In this document: positions 1-8,496 of the stretch, piece after piece | Numbering within the stretch: the first letter of the stretch is position 1 | Layout of the letters: every line of letters starts with the position of its first letter | Assembly (NCBI RefSeq): GCF_000376985.1 | Contig: NZ_AQYA01000023.1 | Coordinates: forward strand, 1 to 54,512 | Direction: 5' to 3' | From: Streptococcus henryi DSM 19005 | GTDB taxonomy: Bacteria > Bacillota > Bacilli > Lactobacillales > Streptococcaceae | Length of the DNA: 54,512 nt | Notes under the pieces: generated by a model | What the model was told of the DNA's origin: nothing | The model's database searches: none | Seen by the model: the letters and a program-made list of their open reading frames with translations, nothing else | Position numbers and translations under genes: made by a program

Positions 1-118
1 GGAATATCGTAAGCAAGATTTAGTTCCAAACTTAACTGATTTGTGTTATACTCTTTATACATAGTCATGGCTTTCTAATTGTTTTGTCGTTATTATAATT
101 ATAAACCATGACATAGGA
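1..118. other. Left-edge intergenic sequence with inverted repeat
   Basis: No convincing gene is visible. A 7-bp inverted repeat (GTCATGG at 64-70, CCATGAC at 106-112) encloses an AT-rich loop, and a TATACT box lies at 47-52. The neighbouring gene to the left is outside the window. Confidence 0.4.
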
Positions 119-156
119 AAACGAGCATCTCCAACTGCGGAAATGCCCGTTTTTTT
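119..156. terminator. Bidirectional terminator after the lipoprotein gene
   Basis: Arms at 119-131 and 139-151 pair over about 13 bp. On the minus strand the pairing is complete with two G-U pairs and is followed by TTTT. On the plus strand there are two A-C mismatches but a run of seven T. It probably ends the minus-strand PTS-GH1-lipoprotein operon. Confidence 0.75.
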
Positions 157-235
157 GTGTTCTGAAGCTAGTTTTTGCCCAGCCTCGCCTTGTTAAAAAA
201 TTATTCTTGTGACTTCCAAGTTTTCAGCAATAGAC

Positions 236-1567
236 TTACTTCACCTGCTCTGCCAGCCATTCCCAAGCTGAAGTTCCATCTTCGCTGACAACTTCGTTGT
301 TGAAGAATGGTACCCAAACTGAGTGTCCACCGAAGTCATAAGCTTCACCATTGTCATCAGTTAGTCGTCCGCTGGTGTCTTTGACATGGTCATAAACTGT
401 AACTTGAATTTTGCTTGCTCCTGCTTCTCGCAAACGCTCAATAGTCGGAATTTCATTTTCCTCTGGAATAACTGTTGTGTCGTCTTTAGAGTAAACAAAG
501 TAGAGTGGTAAATCTTTTAGTTTCTCAATATCATCATCGGTGACAAATTGATCTTCCATAGCTTCACAAAGAAGCATGTAAGCATCATATTCTGTGCCGT
601 ATTCTCTAGCTAAAATCATCCCCATATAGCCGCCATTAGAGCAGCCTGCGATAATGACTTTTTTAGCCCCGACTTTTTCTTTGTATTCCGCAATCAATTC
701 ATGGAGTGATTCAGTGTAGTGAGAAGTTCCGTCTGAGACTATACGACCATCAACTAGCTCATCGCTACCACTTTTATCCATCCAGAAACTTGGAGATTGA
801 GGCACTAGGACATGTGCATCACCAATTGTTTTTTGAAAATCTTCTTTCGCTAGGTTTGCGGCTTCATTTCCCAAAAGACTGATATAAGGATCCGTATTTT
901 CCTTACCACCTTCCAAAAGACCATGGAGCCAAACCACTAAGGTATCGCTGTCCTCATCAGGTTCAGAATAAGCATATTGATACTGAGTTCCATCACTTGC
1001 TTGATAAGAATCTAGCTTAAATTCCTCTGCAGAATGTGATAGGTTAGTCATCTTCGGATTAATGTCTAATGACGTCACTTGGCTACCTCCTGCTGTCAAA
1101 TCGCTATCTTCAGAAAGCTTAACAGTGACATCATAAAGTTTTGGATATTGACTAGTTGGTGAATCCGGAGCTTGTATGAAATAGCGGCCATCATTTGGAC
1201 CAACTGTCATTTCAATCGTTAGGTAATCGCTATTCTTGTCCTGTTTTTCACCTTTTTCATCACTAGCATAGGCTTCAATAACTGTTCGATCAAAGTCTGT
1301 CTCAACAAGACCCTTCTCAGGCTCCATCCAATTGAAAATTTCCTTTTTCTCAGAAATCAGGAAATCATCTCCAGAGATTGTTGAAGTGTCAATTTTCTGA
1401 TCCAGCTTAAGAGTAATCTTATTAATACTTTCTCCCCAATCGTCTCCTTGGAGATAAGCTGAGTAAGTACCTGTAACATCCACACTTTCTGCTGTTTTAT
1501 CATTTTGACAAGCAGCGAGTCCTGAGACCAAGCACAAAGTTGTTGCAAAAGTTACATATTTTTTCAT
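236..1567 (-). CDS. Esterase-like lipoprotein (alpha/beta hydrolase)
   Basis: A 443-aa exported lipoprotein. Residues 1-20 form a lipoprotein signal ending in the lipobox LAAC (Cys20 would be lipidated), so it should be anchored on the outer face of the membrane. The C-terminal half is an alpha/beta hydrolase: an oxyanion region WLHG near residue 213, a nucleophile elbow G-C-S-N-G-G with Ser310, a candidate acid in SKDD, and a late His415 in GGHS. The order fits PHB-depolymerase or feruloyl-esterase-like enzymes. The N-terminal 180 residues are a probable beta-rich accessory domain I do not recognise. It starts 9 bp after the GH1 gene and closes the PTS-GH1 operon, so I infer that it deacylates glycosides or phenolic esters outside the cell before uptake. 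The substrate is not shown by the sequence. Confidence 0.75.
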   Translation of the reverse strand: MKKYVTFATTLCLVSGLAACQNDKTAESVDVTGTYSAYLQGDDWGESINKITLKLDQKIDTSTISGDDFLISEKKEIFNWMEPEKGLVETDFDRTVIEAYASDEKGEKQDKNSDYLTIEMTVGPNDGRYFIQAPDSPTSQYPKLYDVTVKLSEDSDLTAGGSQVTSLDINPKMTNLSHSAEEFKLDSYQASDGTQYQYAYSEPDEDSDTLVVWLHGLLEGGKENTDPYISLLGNEAANLAKEDFQKTIGDAHVLVPQSPSFWMDKSGSDELVDGRIVSDGTSHYTESLHELIAEYKEKVGAKKVIIAGCSNGGYMGMILAREYGTEYDAYMLLCEAMEDQFVTDDDIEKLKDLPLYFVYSKDDTTVIPEENEIPTIERLREAGASKIQVTVYDHVKDTSGRLTDDNGEAYDFGGHSVWVPFFNNEVVSEDGTSAWEWLAEQVK

Positions 1568-1576
1568 GATTCTACC

Positions 1577-3013
<1,437 letters not shown>

Positions 3014-3020
3014 TTAAGGT

Positions 3021-3047
3021 AAAAAGGGATAGTAATTATCCCTTTTT
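3021..3047 (-). terminator. Hairpin/terminator between EIIBC and GH1
   Basis: Perfect 11-bp arms (3021-3031 and 3037-3047) with a 5-base loop form an A-rich/T-rich hairpin ending in five T on the minus strand. It sits inside the operon, so it probably attenuates expression of the GH1 and lipoprotein genes or stabilises the EIIBC transcript end. There is no LicT-type antiterminator gene nearby. Confidence 0.8.
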
Positions 3048-3057
3048 ACAATTTTTT

Positions 3058-4437
3058 CTAAGTATTTTGTTCTTCATCAAAACCGATAACATAAGTAATA
3101 ACAAAAGTAATGATGAATGACAAAGCTGATGTCAACAAGGCGATAATCAAGTTGCTGTTTTCACCAATAAAGATTGGCAATGAGAGCAAGCTAGGACTAA
3201 CAAAGCTATAGGCTGTCAAATGCAGAAGTCCTGCGATACATCCTGAGATGAATGAACCAAGTAACATAGCATAGAAAGGTTTTTTAAAGCGAAGGTTAAC
3301 ACCGTAAAGAGCAGGTTCTGTAATACCAAGGACTGCTGAAATTGCAGCTGAAACAGCGACACTCTTAGTTGCTTTATTTTTAGCACGCGCAGCGACACCT
3401 GCTGCTGCACCACCTTCAGCAATATTAGCTACTAAACCTGAAGGAATCAAAACTGCATCGAAACCTTGGCTTGCAAACATAGTGATAATCAAAGGAATAA
3501 GAGCATTGTGCATACCAGTCAAAACGAGAAGTGGGAAAAGCGCAGCATTAAGACCAACTGCCAACCAACCCCATTGGTTCATAAGATTAGCAAATACTTG
3601 GAAGTAGTCACCTAAAAGACTGCCTAAAGGTGCAATAACAACCAACATAATTGGAGCAGTAATCAAGAGTGTCAACATAGGACGCAAGAAAACTTTAACA
3701 ACATTTGGTGAAATTTTCGCTGTAAACATATCCACATATTTTGCCAACCAAACTGTCAAAATAACTGGAAGAGCTTGTGCACTGTAGTCTACAATCTTAA
3801 CAGGAAGACCAGCTAAACTTGTAAAAGCAGCACCTTCTTCACCTGCTAAAGTTAAAAGTGTAGGGTGGATAATAATCGCCCCTAGAACCATACCGATGAA
3901 AAGATCGACATTCAATCGCTTAGCAGCTGTATAACCAACCATAACAGGAAGGAAATAGAAGACTGTATCAGCAACCATGAAAAGAATTTGGTAGGTAGAA
4001 CTATCTGAAGACAATAGATTGAAAGTTGACAATAGATAAAGGACAACCTTAATCATCCCGCTCCCAGCAATAACTGGGATTAATGGTGTGAAACAGCTAA
4101 TGAAGACATCCAAAGCATTGTTCAAATAACCTTTAAAACCTTTTGGTTTTTCAGGAAGATGATCTGCTTCAACTTCTCCTTGAAGTTTAGAATTTTCAAA
4201 TAAAGCTGAGAAGGCTTTATAAACATTTGAAACTTCATTACCAATGATAATTTGATACTGACCACTAGCCTTAGCAACACCAATGATGCCTTCAAGATTT
4301 TCAAGATAGGCAGTATCCGCCTTAGACTCGTCTCTCAATTTTAGACGTAGACGTGTAACACAGTGTGTCGCTGACTCGATGTTAGATTCTCCACCCACAT
4401 GCGTAAGAATCTCTTGACTAAGCTTATTGTAATCCAT
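3058..4437 (-). CDS. Beta-glucoside PTS transporter, EIIBC (no IIA domain)
   Basis: A 459-aa membrane permease of the glucose/beta-glucoside PTS superfamily. Residues 1-85 are an EIIB domain with the phospho-cysteine Cys26 in HCVTRLRL. Residues from about 105 to the end are an EIIC domain with roughly ten membrane segments, including the conserved GITEPALYG motif. BglF-type proteins normally carry a further IIA domain of about 150 aa, which is absent here, so phosphate must come from a separate IIA. A IIA-like domain is encoded at 8497-10359 (inferred possible donor). The start is supported by AGAGGAG 8 nt upstream. This is the first gene of the EIIBC-GH1-lipoprotein unit. Confidence 0.93.
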   Translation of the reverse strand: MDYNKLSQEILTHVGGESNIESATHCVTRLRLKLRDESKADTAYLENLEGIIGVAKASGQYQIIIGNEVSNVYKAFSALFENSKLQGEVEADHLPEKPKGFKGYLNNALDVFISCFTPLIPVIAGSGMIKVVLYLLSTFNLLSSDSSTYQILFMVADTVFYFLPVMVGYTAAKRLNVDLFIGMVLGAIIIHPTLLTLAGEEGAAFTSLAGLPVKIVDYSAQALPVILTVWLAKYVDMFTAKISPNVVKVFLRPMLTLLITAPIMLVVIAPLGSLLGDYFQVFANLMNQWGWLAVGLNAALFPLLVLTGMHNALIPLIITMFASQGFDAVLIPSGLVANIAEGGAAAGVAARAKNKATKSVAVSAAISAVLGITEPALYGVNLRFKKPFYAMLLGSFISGCIAGLLHLTAYSFVSPSLLSLPIFIGENSNLIIALLTSALSFIITFVITYVIGFDEEQNT

Positions 4438-4510
4438 AGCTTATCTCCTCTTTGTTTTTGATAGCTTTATTTTACGGGAAAATAGCAGAGCTTTCCTCAT
4501 GATTTTTATG

Positions 4511-4567
4511 AGAAAAAACAAAAATAATTAACCTGATAGTCCGAGAAAAAATATCAGATTAATTATT
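4511..4567 (-). terminator. Strong terminator after the first AraC-GH39 gene
   Basis: A 16-bp stem with one mismatch (4523-4538 with 4552-4567), followed on the minus strand by a T-rich tract to 4511. It separates the AraC-GH39 gene from the PTS operon, whose promoter must therefore lie between 4438 and 4510. Confidence 0.85.
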
Positions 4568-4590
4568 TGAAATATTTTTTAAGATTTTCC

Positions 4591-6825
4591 TTAATAAAGA
4601 TAAATAATGTGACTGTAACAAATCTCATTAGCTTGCAGTTCAACCTGCCAATTCAAATGACCATCAGAAACAGTTACCTGTGACAGGGTCAAACTTGGGA
4701 CAGCTTGAGACTTGAGATAATCAATTTCAGAATCCCCAAAAGTAGTCACATCATCCAAGAAAACTTTAGACATCAAGTCTTGAAGACTACCAGATTTCGA
4801 ATTAACGACACGCGTTTTAATCAGATAGGTCCCCTCTTTCATTCCCCCAATATCAAAATTTAAACTTAATTTTTCTAAGTTCTCAAAGTAGTCTTCATAA
4901 CGATAGTGCTGATTATCATCTGTTTGAGAATAATAGCGATAATTCAAGGGTGAACAATTATGGCTAACAATACTAATATTATGACCAGAAGAGGTTACCA
5001 AAGCCTTGTCGTCAAAAGCAAGCAAGTCCCGTCCATGACGACTGAGAAAAGAGTGAGCATAAAAAGACGGCTTTTTAATACCATGTTGGGTAATACAACC
5101 TTCACCACCGAATGTTAGATTACCATTTCTATGATCCAGTAGAGAATCTAAGGGCGGATTCCAAGCCAAATCTTCTAACATACCCAAGCAAGCTAGTGTA
5201 TTTTTAATGATTGAGGCTGCTTTAAAAGTAGAATCATTAATCCAGAGATGGTAAGGCTGATAATCACGCCACTCGACAATGTGATAATAGTGCTGGGATT
5301 TATCAAGTTCAGTTTGAACCATCTCTAGCTGATTTTTGATGTAATTAACATCCGTCACAGTCTGAAAGACAAGATTATCCTTACTATCTTTGTTAGCAAT
5401 ATGCGGGAGCACATGGAAGGTTAGGTGGTCAATCTTTGGCATAATACCACTTTTGACTTTAGTCATAAATAAACGAAAACTTGAAATGTCTCCCAAAATA
5501 AAACCTGGTCCATATAAACTTTCCTCAATTTTGTAACATTTTAGAAGATCCGAAATCATTTGATAGGCTGAAGCATAATGCTGGCATTTTTGGTCATCAA
5601 AAATCGTAACATAATCTAGTTCAAAACGCCATTGTCGTAGACGTTCTATACTGTAACGGTTGGAAAAATGCGAAAGCAACCCCCTTAAATAGGTCATATA
5701 GGATTCCTGACGCTCAAATTCCCTAAAATCAAGAACAAATTGAAACTTGAGATTCAATCTGACTAAGAAATCCATGTAGGACTCTTCCTCAAAATAGGAA
5801 TAGCCATGATTATAATCTTCTGGATAATCCAACTTTAAGCGGACATATTCAAACTTCATTTCAGACTGAAAATCCAAAAACTGCTCTTCTGTTCTTTTTT
5901 GATTAAGTTTAGTAACATCCCCAATATTGATAACCTTTTGCCAGTAAGCATCGGTAGCTTTTCGATCACTAACATCAATAAAGAGGTCTTGCTGATTATC
6001 TTCTTGCTGCTCTGCTATTTGTCCTTCCAAAAGTTGTGATAAGACTTGAAAATCAGCTTTGACGTCTTGGACTTCTTGCTTTCTTTGAACTTTTTTAAAA
6101 TCACTAGGTAATTCTTGATATTTCTCTTTATAAGCCCTATTAAAAGCATTTACGTTGGCAAAACCACTGTCTAAAGCCACCTCTAAAATGGTTTTATCGG
6201 AGTCCAGCAATTGATTTTTGGCAAAATCTAAACGGACAGCTGTGAGATACTTATAAAAGGTGACTCCCATGATCTCTTTAAATAATTTAGAAAAGTATTG
6301 AGGAGTCATAAAGAAATCCCCACTAATCTTTACCAAACTTAAATCTGATTGAAAATGCTCTGCTATATAGTGTTCAAACCTTTCTGACAGAGATAAACTT
6401 CCTAAAGAAAGCTTACTGATTCTGAAATGATTCATGAGCAAGAGATAAAGTTTGTAGGTATACTCTTGAAAAGAAACTTTAGCAAAAGGATCTTCTTCAG
6501 AATTTGCTAGCAAAAGTTTTGTCAAACACTCTCTCAAAGGCCTAAAATTATCATTTTTTTCCTGGCTACTGTCACAAGCAAATAACAAGTGCTTATCTTG
6601 AAAAAGTCTAACTAACTCCATCTCGTCAATATAGAAAATAGCATAAGTCATCTTATCAACTTCATTTTGTCTGATGAGCATTTTGTCTGCTGCATTAACC
6701 AATAAAATGTCAAATGTATCAAGTTTTTGCTCATTGACTTCTAGGGGTGATGAAAGGTTGTAGAGGATTTTGATTTTATGATTCTCTACTTGAATTCCCT
6801 TATCATAAATGTGTACACTAAGCAT
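4591..6825 (-). CDS. AraC-family regulator fused to a GH39-like domain (1)
   Basis: A 744-aa protein. Residues about 150-247 are an AraC/XylS DNA-binding domain with two helix-turn-helix units and the typical second-unit text GFANVNAFNRAYK. Residues about 290-740 resemble a GH39 (beta-xylosidase) TIM barrel with its trailing beta domain. The GH39 acid/base motif W-N-E-P is not preserved (WRFELD near 399-404); a Glu518 in IVEW sits where the nucleophile region is expected. I infer a ligand-sensing rather than hydrolytic domain. It has its own promoter and a cre-like site, and is followed by a strong terminator. Likely targets are the adjacent PTS operon or the C-deglycosidase genes. Confidence 0.85.
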   Translation of the reverse strand: MLSVHIYDKGIQVENHKIKILYNLSSPLEVNEQKLDTFDILLVNAADKMLIRQNEVDKMTYAIFYIDEMELVRLFQDKHLLFACDSSQEKNDNFRPLRECLTKLLLANSEEDPFAKVSFQEYTYKLYLLLMNHFRISKLSLGSLSLSERFEHYIAEHFQSDLSLVKISGDFFMTPQYFSKLFKEIMGVTFYKYLTAVRLDFAKNQLLDSDKTILEVALDSGFANVNAFNRAYKEKYQELPSDFKKVQRKQEVQDVKADFQVLSQLLEGQIAEQQEDNQQDLFIDVSDRKATDAYWQKVINIGDVTKLNQKRTEEQFLDFQSEMKFEYVRLKLDYPEDYNHGYSYFEEESYMDFLVRLNLKFQFVLDFREFERQESYMTYLRGLLSHFSNRYSIERLRQWRFELDYVTIFDDQKCQHYASAYQMISDLLKCYKIEESLYGPGFILGDISSFRLFMTKVKSGIMPKIDHLTFHVLPHIANKDSKDNLVFQTVTDVNYIKNQLEMVQTELDKSQHYYHIVEWRDYQPYHLWINDSTFKAASIIKNTLACLGMLEDLAWNPPLDSLLDHRNGNLTFGGEGCITQHGIKKPSFYAHSFLSRHGRDLLAFDDKALVTSSGHNISIVSHNCSPLNYRYYSQTDDNQHYRYEDYFENLEKLSLNFDIGGMKEGTYLIKTRVVNSKSGSLQDLMSKVFLDDVTTFGDSEIDYLKSQAVPSLTLSQVTVSDGHLNWQVELQANEICYSHIIYLY

Positions 6826-6842
6826 TATTTCTCCAATTCAAC

Positions 6843-6873
6843 TTGTAAGCGTTTGTCACTTCTCTCCATTATA
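6843..6873 (-). promoter_or_regulatory. -10 box and cre-like site of the AraC-GH39 gene
   Basis: TATAAT on the minus strand lies at 6868-6873. Just downstream of the expected start is TTGTAAGCGTTTGTCA (plus-strand reading, 6843-6858), which matches a catabolite-responsive element core with one mismatch. A CcpA roadblock is inferred. Confidence 0.6.
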
Positions 6874-6878
6874 GCCTA

Positions 6879-6911
6879 AAAACTGCTTTCAGAAAACCTG
6901 AAGCAGTTTTA
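6879..6911 (-). terminator. Terminator of the C-deglycosidase gene pair
   Basis: On the minus strand AAAACTGCTTCAG pairs with CTGAAAGCAGTTTT across a 5-base loop and ends in five T. It lies just downstream of the beta-subunit gene. Confidence 0.8.
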
Positions 6912-6928
6912 TTTCTTCAATTAATTTT

Positions 6929-7360
6929 TTAAACGATGATCATTTTTTCTCTGGTATAAGTTCCACCGTTAAAGCTGTTTTCATCCCCATTTTCATCGAA
7001 AATATCAAGGAAAGGCGGCATATAGGAACAAGATGCTGCAAAGCGAACAGAGACATCATGGAAACCTTGGGCTAAACCGCCTTTTTGCATGACCTTTAGA
7101 GTTGCAACGTCAGTGATGCACCAAAAGTCATTTGAAGCCTGAGCCAATTCATCAACAGTATAATCTTTGCCATTGATTTCCCAAATAACTTGTTCTTTGG
7201 CATAGGTTACGCCATCAACAATGAGTTTTCCGGGACGAAGCTGACTAAGCCAAACGCCACGATAATAATCTGAGCGCACACAAACTTGAAATCCAACAAC
7301 TTCTCCATCTTCAACAATATTATGAAATCCACGATATTGAATAACTTGTAATTCTAACAT
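6929..7360 (-). CDS. C-glycoside deglycosidase beta subunit-like (DUF6379)
   Basis: A 143-aa soluble beta-sandwich-type protein. Family features are visible along its whole length: GEVVGFQVCVRSDYYRG at about 19-35, a VDG turn, an I-W-x-I-x-G-K-x-Y-T-x-D-E-L stretch at about 59-72, K-G-G-L-x-x-G-x-H-D-V at about 94-104, and a terminal S-Y-M-P-P. This matches DUF6379, the small subunit (DfgB, CarC, DgpB/C type) of the heteromeric enzymes that cleave C-C glycosidic bonds of 3-oxo-C-glycosides. The gene starts 12 bp after the TIM-barrel gene, with AAGGAGG overlapping the upstream stop region, so the two are translationally coupled as expected for two subunits. No catalytic role is expected for this chain alone. 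Confidence 0.85.
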   Translation of the reverse strand: MLELQVIQYRGFHNIVEDGEVVGFQVCVRSDYYRGVWLSQLRPGKLIVDGVTYAKEQVIWEINGKDYTVDELAQASNDFWCITDVATLKVMQKGGLAQGFHDVSVRFAASCSYMPPFLDIFDENGDENSFNGGTYTREKMIIV

Positions 7361-7372
7361 GTTCTTACCTCC

Positions 7373-8236
7373 TTAATGTCCCAAAATACGTTTCATCATG
7401 ACATGGTGTTTACGAAGTTCCTGAGAAACAAAACCTGGTACATCCTTCTTCTCTCCCTCATATTCACTGAGTAGGTAACCTTCCCAACCATGTTCCTTGA
7501 GAATTTTCAAAACTTCTGGGTAAGGAATGGTTAACTCGTTAAAGTCATCATCCATCTTATTAAACTTAGCATGGATACATTTGACATAAGGCAGAAGCGG
7601 AATAATTTCTTCTGGCAAAGAATGTTTAGAATCTGGATTAAAGACAACAACTCCCGGTACATCAAAACGGTTTTGGAAAACACTGAGGTCAATATTAAGT
7701 CCAAAATTCTTAGTTCCTGTTTCTTCAATGAAGTCCACATAATCCTGAACAAATTGGTCTGCCAAAACTGTTGTTAAATGAATTTCCGGGCACATGATGA
7801 CATCGTATTTTTCTGCCTCAGGCAAGACACTCTTAATAATTTCACGCCAATTTTCTACTGGAGCTAGTTCACCATTGATAACCCCCATCTTAGTTCTGAG
7901 AATCTTGAAACCAAGTTTATTGGCAATCTTAAAGTCATTGATTAATTTTTCACGCGCCTCCTCCAAGCTCATATCTCTATCTTTATAGAGTCGTGTATCA
8001 ATCCAATGACCGTACTCAGCAGGTTCAATATTGTATTTTTGACAAAGACGATTCCATTCTGCTAGGTAGTCGTCACTCAATTCTGGATAAGAGTCAATGT
8101 GTGAATTAGCTAGAATTTCAATACCTGTAGCTCCCATGTCGTACATGTCTTTGAAGCAATCTTCCAAATTCATACTGCGGCCATATTCACCAGAATAGCT
8201 ATAAATGGCTACACCACGTTTGATTTTATTAGTCAT
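7373..8236 (-). CDS. C-glycoside deglycosidase alpha subunit-like (xylose isomerase-like TIM barrel)
   Basis: 287 aa from the ATG at 8236. This start is chosen over one ten codons upstream because AGGAGG (8243-8248) lies 6 nt before it. The protein is a sugar phosphate isomerase/epimerase-type TIM barrel. The four expected metal ligands are visible in order: Glu151 (CPEIH), Asp183 (NIDLS), His222 (CIHAKF) and Glu258 (LLSEYEG). His153 is a candidate catalytic base. Alone it could be any AP-endonuclease-2-like isomerase. Coupling to the DUF6379 gene makes the alpha subunit of a C-glycoside deglycosidase (DfgA/CarB type, Mn-dependent) the best call. It would release the aglycone from a 3-oxo-C-glucoside. 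Substrate and activity are inferred from family and context. Confidence 0.82.
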   Translation of the reverse strand: MTNKIKRGVAIYSYSGEYGRSMNLEDCFKDMYDMGATGIEILANSHIDSYPELSDDYLAEWNRLCQKYNIEPAEYGHWIDTRLYKDRDMSLEEAREKLINDFKIANKLGFKILRTKMGVINGELAPVENWREIIKSVLPEAEKYDVIMCPEIHLTTVLADQFVQDYVDFIEETGTKNFGLNIDLSVFQNRFDVPGVVVFNPDSKHSLPEEIIPLLPYVKCIHAKFNKMDDDFNELTIPYPEVLKILKEHGWEGYLLSEYEGEKKDVPGFVSQELRKHHVMMKRILGH

Positions 8237-8264
8237 GTTTTTCCTCCTTGATTTATCTAAACTC

Positions 8265-8293
8265 ATTATAGTGTAAACTGTAAAGTAAAACTC
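8265..8293 (-). promoter_or_regulatory. Promoter of the deglycosidase pair
   Basis: A perfect TATAAT on the minus strand at 8265-8270 gives a short leader before AGGAGG and the ATG at 8236. No good -35 hexamer is found at 16-18 bp, which fits an activator-dependent promoter. An AraC regulator is the obvious candidate. Confidence 0.6.
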
Positions 8294-8412
8294 ACCACAT
8301 TTTATGATTACTGGTCACCATTTATCTTGAAGATAGGTGAAAAAATTCGTCCCAGTTTAGAAATGTATGATTGATTTTTATCTTCTCACTTAACTTAAAC
8401 TTAAAGGCAATA

Positions 8413-8442
8413 TAAAAAAGTCACCTCCCGAAGGAGGCGATT
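8413..8442 (-). terminator. Terminator of the LacS-type transporter gene
   Basis: On the minus strand TCGCCTCC-TTCG-GGAGGTGA is followed by six T. The UUCG tetraloop makes it a very stable intrinsic terminator. Confidence 0.9.
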
Positions 8443-8496
8443 GCAGTCAAAATATTAAAGACTTTAAAGGAGTTTATTGTTTATTAAAATGGTAAC

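Noticed and set aside
4591..6825. Active GH39 beta-xylosidase fused to AraC
   Set aside because: The acid/base motif is not preserved, and there is no signal peptide or other sign of a catabolic enzyme.
7373..8236. Hydroxypyruvate isomerase or ribulose-phosphate epimerase as the primary call
   Set aside because: The fold allows it, but the coupled DUF6379 gene points to the deglycosidase alpha subunit.
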